From Catellatospora vulcania (lineage in GTDB: Bacteria; Actinomycetota; Actinomycetes; Mycobacteriales; Micromonosporaceae), in NCBI RefSeq assembly GCF_009720385.1, contig NZ_WARX01000020.1, positions 222,757-286,756 on the forward strand: 64,000 bases of DNA, read 5' to 3'. Below are positions 61,601 to 64,000 of the stretch, piece by piece. The stretch's first letter is position 1. Every line of letters begins with the position of its first letter. The notes under the pieces are model-generated. The model saw only the letters and a list, made by a program, of their open reading frames with translations, was not told where the DNA came from and searched no databases. The position numbers and the translations under genes are program-made.

Positions 61601-62741
61601 CCGAGCCGCCGCCCGAGCCGCCGGACCCCGTGGTCCCGCCGTGCGGGCCGCCGGAGCCTCCCGAACCGCTGCCTCCCGCGGCTGCCGTGGCCGCCGCGGC
61701 GGTGGTGATGTTCGTGCTCGGATCTCCGTCGAGCCCGGTCCCGGCGAGGTTGCTGACGATGTTGTTCGTCATGTTGTTGAGTTCGCCGGTCAGGTGGCTG
61801 GTCACGCTGGAACGCGCGCCCGAGGTCGCCGCCATGCCCAGGTTGCCGACGTCGGGCATCTGCCCCGTGGCCAGCGAGCCGCCGACGTCGCCGAGCACCT
61901 CGCCGCGTACGCCGTGGGAGACCTTGCTGACGAAGCCGCCGTTGTGGCCGCCCGCGAGTGTGCTGGCCGCGCCGCCGGCGAAGCCCGCCCAGCCGGCCAT
62001 CGCGAGATCGCCGAGGTCGAGCCCGTCGCGGCGGCCGGTCGCGGTCTGATACGACTGGATGGCGCCCTGGGTGAGCAGCTCCTCCTTCATCTCGTCCAGG
62101 CCCTCTTTGCCGGCCTTGATCGCCCACTTGCCGAGCTTCTTGCCGAAGTCCTTGCCGAGGTCCTTGAGCTTGTCCTTGAGGGCGCGCTTGATGCCGCGCT
62201 CGATCAGCGACTTGAGCAGCCGCTTGAGGATCTCCTTGATGGCGAACCGGGTCGCCATGCAGGCCGGGCCGGCCGCGGCGGTGGACGCGCCGAAGGTGAA
62301 GAACGCGGCGACGGCCAGCGCGATCAGCTCGATCAGCAGCAGACCCAGCTCGATGTAGTACTCCAGCTTGGCGCCCTGGATGTCGCAGCCGCCGCCTTCG
62401 AGCATCTCGCCGAGCGCACCCGCGACGTACGCGGCGGCCTGCAGCGCGGACTTCTCCTCGCCGCTGCCGATCTGCCCCCAGGCCTCCTTGATCGCGGCGG
62501 CGACCTTGCCTTCAGCGCCGCCGAACGCGGCGACCGCGTCCAGGGCGGCCCGCTCCGACTCGGTCAGCGGGTCGGCGAGGTCACCGGCGACGGCGTACCA
62601 GTCGTCGGCGATGTCCCAGGTGGCCTGCTCGTCGCCTTCGGGCCAGTCCATGCCGATGACCCAGTCGAGGCATTCCTTCATCCACCCCGGTGCGTCGAAG
62701 TAGGACAGCGGATGCGGTATCGGCGACGGCAACCACGACAT
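52626..62741 (-). CDS. Giant multidomain polymorphic toxin (3371 residues), WXG100-like N-terminus
   Basis: ATG 62741 follows GGGGAGGG. Domains by residue: 1-110 WXG100/CpnT-like helical domain, which implies type VII secretion; 130-160 hydrophobic; 330-840 Gly/Ser/Thr/Ala linker with an NATTT repeat; 930-1110 papain-fold Tox-PL (Cys958 in NCVD, His1063 in HTWPVF); 1190-1290 ParB-like toxin domain (FTQRSVSPNSGDLSMDEF, DNRRMRAARVAG). Three RelA/SpoT-like domains follow at 1437-1660, 1900-2110 and 2300-2510 (K-S-x-x-S-L-x-R-K, VNDxxRFS, NRFYGxNxxF, FEVQFPT). A coiled coil lies at 2680-2720, a second Tox-PL at 2820-3000 (Cys2850, His2954), LEKKA repeats at 3084-3125, and a C-terminal domain with HEYVE (3271-3275). 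Residues 1668-1771, 2112-2220 and 2513-2621 are Gly/Pro/Arg-rich and coincide with alternative-frame ORFs. Toxin names are family resemblance; activity is untested. Confidence 0.85.
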   Translation of the reverse strand: MSWLPSPIPHPLSYFDAPGWMKECLDWVIGMDWPEGDEQATWDIADDWYAVAGDLADPLTESERAALDAVAAFGGAEGKVAAAIKEAWGQIGSGEEKSALQAAAYVAGALGEMLEGGGCDIQGAKLEYYIELGLLLIELIALAVAAFFTFGASTAAAGPACMATRFAIKEILKRLLKSLIERGIKRALKDKLKDLGKDFGKKLGKWAIKAGKEGLDEMKEELLTQGAIQSYQTATGRRDGLDLGDLAMAGWAGFAGGAASTLAGGHNGGFVSKVSHGVRGEVLGDVGGSLATGQMPDVGNLGMAATSGARSSVTSHLTGELNNMTNNIVSNLAGTGLDGDPSTNITTAAAATAAAGGSGSGGSGGPHGGTTGSGGSGGGSGGGSGGSHGGSGTGSGGSGGLAGVAPPETTAAPAAPAAPPPVANVSAQANTVIAPAAAAPQSMASPAAAAPAAAAPASGLAGTSAAPAAPSVAPSAGASASTSVSSGSGGLSGSASGGGSTSAGGTSPSTGSAAGGSGTGSGGPSGSTSTSGSGTAPGSNASGSNTSASTSANPASSARPTAGVTVTGPSTQAGLTAQTGTPTQTGPSVQANASTTTPSTQTNASVTTPSPTTSATTTSATTTSATTTNATTTNATTTNATTTNATTTNATTTNATTTNATTTNASTTTPSAQANASTTSTPSTQANTNAQTPSTQTGPTAQASTGAQTNPANQSGTTTGPQGTTPSTSTQGSTATQQPASQNPANAQHQGQTTAPQSPSTNQQPAPAQQTPGDPARPQPAPATQTDPATPVVAVVPGTDTRGPGPDTDTRPPAADGRRDGERSRAEARRWSDAYHGGLRAQRREILASMGRPGALAAAAWDALNRHDGADFTRGGVTTDDTSALTGTDQPPSVDATRRYDQRGGYRPVLTQHQLDLENAVPRDADGRPLQFPPLRSGWLRFANDGGPQADPTRAVNCVDVLLSVADTWLHGRPRCAAPRTLDGFASGNPDHPSGPEPRGPHRIEDFFGGRLQQLCPDTRGLDRQAARQTVDASYARLADQLRQAGPGAMAVIIHHSSDGTAHTWPVFNDGGVIMYADPQQPPGTPTTTPPYTDGIIQMDAMVIGPDGEQSVMDGAPTGAWSQYQGQPDPAAAPAGVHATQLDADMQRPLTDEEMADLGVGEATMADLGYPDPSVLDDAERARLEALLPQTALTNPQDLRFTQRSVSPNSGDLSMDEFAAQMAETGWRGGPAHVIAWGDGSMSSMDNRRMRAARVAGLTSVPVCVHRPDEPLSSMPEAEDPDRDKYRRPLATDIRMVDGRLVVGGDRGPVVHQAGTVPTTFGEAALFRAAEQRSLLPGRLYGSDVTPATIGKPPGPDRPLVELNPHQQEVLNDLRAAAVSRAETALPVLRRIAIDLNAARNVTTDRVLDEEIEGDPNDPDFTPEPEPQVRLRGTGQMVKSQSSLERKFWTEGRRQGVDQFAGEVNDAARFSLQLPGGPEYMGSLRQAIAALEDAGYELTDLKNFFRPGNRYQGLNATFKAPDGGLMEIQFPTAESFRAWEQTHDAYAVFRQKNELEPRRVHALLSMLAVNRELGLNEAVPPGIDDFVRERFPDPDPSDEDAERVPPVIDTSLTTWISNKPEIWQAYRAWLDQQGVSHDGFASILAEFGLDSQDTPVNPELAARLEDIDDSLLPELRQAQGGRPAPGDLRDGDVPGRDAVGLRPEGLGLRPVVDRRVHGQAGERGEVRPDQSDRGGSPDAGDHEGNRSAPRRGDDPLDLPVEGSPAAGRGLTPSADTAASPDLATDASVDLSDAAQRPAGTPADQAGPPAVPAQRDGDTDPGDPAPPAQPPAGPPPDPMGRFFGPPPSDRPDGYEDGMLDDVYERALEASERVLGDLQRMTAAVEAELGLPEGSLPLRDPEHRAKSRESLERKYLLEGRQGGPEQFASTVNDSVRFSIQLPDGAGYQPALDAVVAQLTAAGYELEGKINNFWRAGNRFYGMNTTFRAPDGTLFEVQFPTERSYQVWHATHRDYEVLRDDRATPEARVRAFLHMLEVNRQAGMLDAIPPGVSGDRAKDASLAKWIVNNDQVWGAFTEQLAEEGRTVGEIIAEYDLTPDDFPITPEVAASLEEIDVVLQGHLPQGHRGLPGPGASGPDHLGTGLPGAHDLGPSGPELAVRPGDGGVHPGPGGLRLPAQAGEAGRGRADRDGDHEGDRPDAERGGDPRSVPGVPPPPRSGDAGLDNAGPSDPAGPPPEPMGRFFEPEPTPQDLSPEEFAMLDEVYETSRQRSAEIMADIQDSMAAVNGSPEHSGADLHLLADTDDTRYKSRSSLQRKYLLEGQAHGPEHFAATINDAVRFSVVMPDGDAYRPALDALVAEMAERGYVLDGPPKDFWRPGNRFYGTNATFRAEDGTYFEVQFPTQQSFELWQQTHHDYEVLRDDSLPAEQRLRALLSMIEANRRAGIMDAIPAGMGGDSAKDNGLAKFLAEQPEVLDELRTQLAQEGRTLADLIAEFDLDPDDFAVTPKVAPNLREEDAALLRSLREGHRVPPGPGTDGSDRQGPGDPGGADVRPPSGGLAVSPGRGVGDHEQPELGRPASSGGPGGSRTDLAGDLAGDRPAAERGGDRGDLRGVAPSPRPGDAALTDDANQTGDAALAGDADPATAADPQTPPMPGSTPPEPVGMDPSDPNHPQWPYRAGLQTRRMSLELQRRQQEADALAAEAAKHLAEMHKYRSWAQFYTEQQPDAEQVKLCEQWADQHQQAAAEFGKYSKAAYNGAWTANQTTTVPDADWPAANTDDGALDGADPAPDGRVYGQRGGLRPPLQQHQDDLAAAMPRDPDGSLQALPDPRVGNWFGLANDGGPELDPARGVNCVDCMISAWRTWRGQPQVSAPRTFDAYAGTDVNQVANGETGGMARVAAAVGGAWQTVFPNMATAPAAQVQQWSDWGFAAVTHELQQAGHGAAMLIVTEWQAGSSHAWLAVNQNGTILFLDPQTRQISENVSMYGHTGDPSNTGNVVGMHAILLDAQGDPQPIGSLAQTSWGQAALAQQQQQQQQPSPQPAPDPQPAPDPVTDQQADPDPQPGPATDEQAAPTLENQAAVDEQAAPAVDQQGGVSLEKKAAPDQQGGVSLEKKAAPDQQGGVSLEKKAVPEQQAGPVLEKLVDPVPEEQTGPQEPAGALPDPGGAPAGQPPGEGIRHGGESEPGAQDDYARIRGWADVVDRVASYTGHPPEIIERAWRNLFVDTHDVAVGPGQVERGVWFPAYHHNSRPWLRAYAGNFPDDIEVRGFALLLAHEYVESRLIEEGVPYNSADPRCWEPDEDEEGAWVEGTADGVYAAHFLAPRHNPLHQFVQYRGMGLVPLDMSVLAPETGDPLSVENLEAVVSAVLEILRSRG
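53367..53490. repeat. 42-bp tandem repeat in the toxin gene (GGVSLEKKA units)
   Basis: CTTCTTCTCCAGGCT begins copies at 53367, 53409 and 53451, period 42 bp, encoding QQGGVSLEKKAAPD units in the toxin. The copies are almost identical at DNA level, so the array is young. It forms a spacer between the second Tox-PL domain and the C-terminal HEYVE domain. Confidence 0.88.
54878..55204 (-). CDS. Nested ORF 3 inside the toxin gene, putative immunity protein
   Basis: 108 residues. ATG 55204 is preceded by GAGGGAAGAGG in codons for LREED at the end of RelA-like domain 3. It begins MLHYFALYVRDIEYHPDQEPTGLI, followed by GPGTREALMYDHRAGGWRYRPD, RRPVDRAAAERISLAISQGTGPLPSEAEI and FAESHRRRAQE, closely parallel to ORF 2. 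The toxin frame continues open through it into the coiled-coil and second Tox-PL domains. The three nested ORFs are one family, presumably spread by cassette duplication with the RelA-like domains. Confidence 0.78.
   Translation of the reverse strand: MLHYFALYVRDIEYHPDQEPTGLIVKGPGTREALMYDHRAGGWRYRPDAVSEIMNSLSWDDRRRPVDRAAAERISLAISQGTGPLPSEAEIEEIFAESHRRRAQETQP
56081..56407 (-). CDS. Nested ORF 2 inside the toxin gene, putative immunity protein
   Basis: 108 residues. ATG 56407 has GGAGG at six-base spacing within codons for LEEID at the end of RelA-like domain 2. It begins MLYYKAIYRKDIEDFPDQEPVGLI, followed by GQGYREHMIWDHRAQSWRYDPE, RRPVKRAEAEQIAMAITKGTDPMPSEEEI and FRESHRRRA. About half its residues match nested ORF 3 in order, with fewer matching ORF 1. 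It is in the same relative frame as the other two. Similar start signals, length and conserved W(R/V)YDP and GT..(L/M)P(S/D)EE motifs make chance overlap unlikely. Confidence 0.78.
   Translation of the reverse strand: MLYYKAIYRKDIEDFPDQEPVGLIISGQGYREHMIWDHRAQSWRYDPETAGYILGREDYDFRRRPVKRAEAEQIAMAITKGTDPMPSEEEILEVFRESHRRRAAGTLD
57431..57739 (-). CDS. Nested ORF 1 inside the toxin gene, putative immunity protein
   Basis: 102 residues in a different frame from the toxin. ATG 57739 is preceded by GGAGG with six-base spacing, located in the codons for LEDID at the end of RelA-like domain 1. The product begins MIRYYQSYVRR and has LPRGIFVTG, MLWDYDQKAWVYDP, ISRTEAEALMLEITKGTEALPDEETI and ends acidic. 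It is similar along its length to nested ORFs 2 and 3. Where it lies, the toxin frame reads as low-complexity Gly/Arg/Pro sequence, the look of a shadow frame. It is inferred to be an immunity protein for the preceding RelA-like toxin; no known family is recognised. Confidence 0.72.
   Translation of the reverse strand: MIRYYQSYVRRKGDGLPRGIFVTGTYPDAMLWDYDQKAWVYDPWSIDEFTDKPENVEKFDQISRTEAEALMLEITKGTEALPDEETILWIFQWKGAPPQDED
60751..60910. repeat. 15-bp tandem repeat in the toxin gene (NATTT units)
   Basis: TTCGTCGTGGTGGCG is repeated at 15-base steps from 60751, eight times exactly and then twice with CTC in place of TTC, plus a partial copy. On the coding strand it gives NATTT and SATTT units in the Thr/Ser-rich linker. 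It is a likely site of length variation between strains. Confidence 0.92.
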
Positions 62742-62862
62742 CCGCACCCTCCCCAGAGTTCGGCCTTCCCGCGCGGCCCCGGTCCGTGCCCGGGGCACGG
62801 GACATCCGGTGGCGCGCAGGCGCTCTGGGTAAGTTACTCGATCCGGACAAGAGCGCGCCAAC

Positions 62863-62898
62863 CCGGTTGCGGCATGCCATGCGCAACCCGGCTAGAGT
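62863..62898 (+). promoter_or_regulatory. Inverted repeat and -10 element upstream of the YbaB gene
   Basis: CCGGTTGC (62863-62870) and GCAACCCGG (62883-62891) form an imperfect inverted repeat directly before TAGAGT (62893-62898), a -10-like element 36 bases before the YbaB start. It could be an operator in the divergent region shared with the giant toxin gene. The -35 assignment is uncertain. Confidence 0.4.
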
Positions 62899-62933
62899 CG
62901 ACAGCCTCCGGCCGCACGAGGGAAGGAGCCGCC

Positions 62934-63377
62934 GTGGCACAACGCTCCGATCGCGACGCCAACTGGGCGCTGCGGGAACGCTTCGCACAGGTGCACGACC
63001 AGTACACGCGGCTGCGCAACGGCATGGGCGACCTGCAGACCAAGCTCAAGGCCTACCGGGCGACGGAGAAGTCGCGCGACGGCCTGATCAAGGTGTCGGT
63101 CGACGCCCGTGGCCGGCTGGTCAAGCTGGAGCTGGAGCCCGCCGCGCTGCGCAACTACAGCGCCGCCGGGCTCGCCGAGGAGATCACCAAGACGGTCGCG
63201 CGGGCGGCCGACGCCGCGGGGGCGGGCGTGTCGGGTCTGATGGCCGAGGTGATGCCGCAGGACTCGGGAGCGGTGACGTTCCTGCGTACCAACGACATGA
63301 ACGACCTGCTCAAGCGGCACGACGACATCATGGACTACCGCCCGGAGCCGCGCGACGAGCCCGGAGCCGGCCGATGA
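62934..63377 (+). CDS. YbaB/EbfC-family protein of an ESX/toxin locus
   Basis: 147 residues. An N-terminal coiled helix (LRERFAQVHDQYTRLRNGMGDLQTKLKAYRATEKS) is followed by the YbaB strands GLIKVSVDARGRLVKLELEPAALRNYSAAGLAEEITKTVARAAD and a helix. The fold is the YbaB nucleoid-associated dimer, but in actinobacteria copies next to WXG100 genes are probably ESX-associated rather than DNA-binding. GTG 62934 has GGAAGGAG six bases upstream. Its stop overlaps the next gene (ATGA). It is transcribed divergently from the giant toxin and is likely a chaperone or accessory for it. Confidence 0.85.
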   Translation: MAQRSDRDANWALRERFAQVHDQYTRLRNGMGDLQTKLKAYRATEKSRDGLIKVSVDARGRLVKLELEPAALRNYSAAGLAEEITKTVARAADAAGAGVSGLMAEVMPQDSGAVTFLRTNDMNDLLKRHDDIMDYRPEPRDEPGAGR

Positions 63378-63757
63378 GCGACGGGATCCCGATCCGCCCG
63401 ATGAGCTGGCCCGCGGGCGACGGCACACACCTCGACCTGGACCTGGCCCGCGACGCGGGCAGCCGGATGACGGCGGCCGGCAAGGACGTGACGGCGCTGC
63501 GCAACGGCACCGGGGCGAGCATCGAGTCGGCCGGGCAGGCCAAGCCCTGGGGGATGGACGACGTCGGCAAGGCACTGGACAAGGGCTACTCGGAGATCGC
63601 GCCTAACATCCTCGCCCTGTGGCGGCAGGTGGGCACGGCCCTGGAGTCCATGGGCGGCAACATCACCCAGGCCGCCACCGTCACGACCGACACCGACGTG
63701 GCCGCCGCCAAGCGCACCGACGCCGCCGGCAACCACAAACCCGACATCCCGGTCTGA
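63374..63757 (+). CDS. ESX/WXG100-type small secreted-like protein
   Basis: 127 residues, helical. It has GDGTHLDLDLARDAGSRMTAAGKDVTALRNGTGASIESA, a PWGMDDVGKALDKGYSEIAPNILALWRQVGTALESMGGNITQAA stretch and a short polar tail. The size, two long helices and the pairing with a YbaB gene fit the DUF2580/ESX-1 EspC-like group. The WG in PWGMDD stands between the helices where WXG proteins have Trp-x-Gly. It is coupled to the YbaB gene by ATGA. It probably forms a secretion partner for the WXG-like N-terminus of the toxin; the partner relation is inferred. Confidence 0.7.
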   Translation: MSDGIPIRPMSWPAGDGTHLDLDLARDAGSRMTAAGKDVTALRNGTGASIESAGQAKPWGMDDVGKALDKGYSEIAPNILALWRQVGTALESMGGNITQAATVTTDTDVAAAKRTDAAGNHKPDIPV

Positions 63758-63817
63758 CCACGGCCAACCGCTCGCGCCGCTGCACCGCTCGCGGCCGCGA
63801 TGGTCGCCAGCGCCACG

Positions 63818-63882
63818 ATGATCGCTGTTTCCGGTCAAAAACTCGGGTCAGACCTCACCTTCTGACCCGAAACAGCGATCAT
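63818..63882. repeat. GATC-ended intergenic inverted repeat
   Basis: ATGATCGCTGTTTCCGGTCA (63818-63837) pairs, with one mismatch, with 63863-63882. The loop has CTCGGGTCAGACCTCAC, like the 39.1-kb copy. It stands downstream of the ESX-like gene, at the 3' end, as do the other copies. Confidence 0.82.
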
Positions 63883-63889
63883 GGCCGGA

Positions 63890-64000
63890 GCGCCCCACGC
63901 CGAGCGCACCGCACCGCCCGCGCCCCGCGCCGCACCCCGCGCCCCGCGCCGCACCCCGCTCGGCGCGCCGCACCCCGCTCGGCGCGCCGCACCCCGCTCG
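63890..64000. repeat. GC-rich minisatellite at the window edge
   Basis: CGCGCCGCACCCCGCTCGG-like units of about 19 bases repeat, with shorter CGCGCC/CCGCACC fragments before them, and run off the end of the window. I see no gene in 63758-64000. Confidence 0.75.

Noticed and set aside
60079..62049. Plus-strand frame with VVVAFVVV repeats suggesting a membrane protein
   Set aside because: It is the antisense of the NATTT repeat and Gly/Ser-rich linker of the toxin; no start signal and no domain.
61578..63377. A 599-codon plus-strand frame ending in the YbaB gene
   Set aside because: Only the last 147 codons are conserved, and GGAAGGAG defines GTG 62934 as the real start; the rest is antisense to the toxin N-terminus.

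Overview
The window is 64 kb of very GC-rich DNA with SARP and MocR regulators, a PriA-type hisA, a type II polyketide gene set, WXG100/ESX-style secretion partners, DtxR/IdeR-type iron boxes and several apparently leaderless genes. This points to an actinobacterium, most likely in the Micromonosporaceae. The family assignment is inference from gene content and from the intergenic repeat style; no rRNA or tRNA gene is present to settle it.

Layout. 1-12 kb is housekeeping and transport: a TetR tail, an iron-box-flanked PPOX-like gene and a Streptomyces-type rpsD, a heterodimeric ABC exporter whose two genes are bridged by a 46-codon mini-ORF, a TIGR03085 protein, an acyl-CoA synthetase, a DUF1349 protein and a divergent mocR/yczE pair. 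11.9-13 kb is a secreted beta-propeller protein. 13.1-30.2 kb is a type II polyketide cluster. One minus-strand operon carries didomain aromatase/cyclase, acyl-CoA ligase fused to an ABM monooxygenase, ACP, fused AccDA, AccB, AccC, FAD hydroxylase, cyclase and SnoaL-like protein. A plus-strand arm carries the SARP regulator, KS-alpha, CLF and probably a multicopper oxidase, with an Ayg1/FrsA-like hydrolase at the edge. SARP-type heptamer repeats precede both arms. 30.4-38.1 kb encodes PAP2 phosphatase and two tandem RND pumps separated by a tiny adaptor. 38.3-46.9 kb holds a Bax-inhibitor-like protein and the his genes (hisD-C-B-H-A, with hisF behind an EamA transporter), again with mini-ORFs bridging genes. 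47-48.4 kb has LON-domain and DUF2567 proteins.

48.5-63.8 kb is a polymorphic-toxin/ESX locus. It has two convergent YwqJ-deaminase/SUKH-like proteins, two paralogous small proteins, and a 10.1-kb gene for a 3371-residue multidomain toxin. The toxin has a WXG100-like N-terminus, two papain-fold Tox-PL domains, a ParB-like domain, three tandem RelA/SpoT-like domains and a C-terminal HEYVE domain. A YbaB plus ESX-like gene pair lies divergent to it. Inside the toxin gene, in another frame of the same strand, lie three mutually similar ORFs of about 105 codons. Each begins at a good Shine-Dalgarno site at the end of a RelA-like domain. These nested, probably immunity, genes are the most unusual thing in the window.

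At every scale the intergenic DNA carries long inverted repeats, and they sit at gene 3' ends. Every convergent gene pair that does not overlap has one, so they look like bidirectional terminators or a mobile repeat family that settles there.
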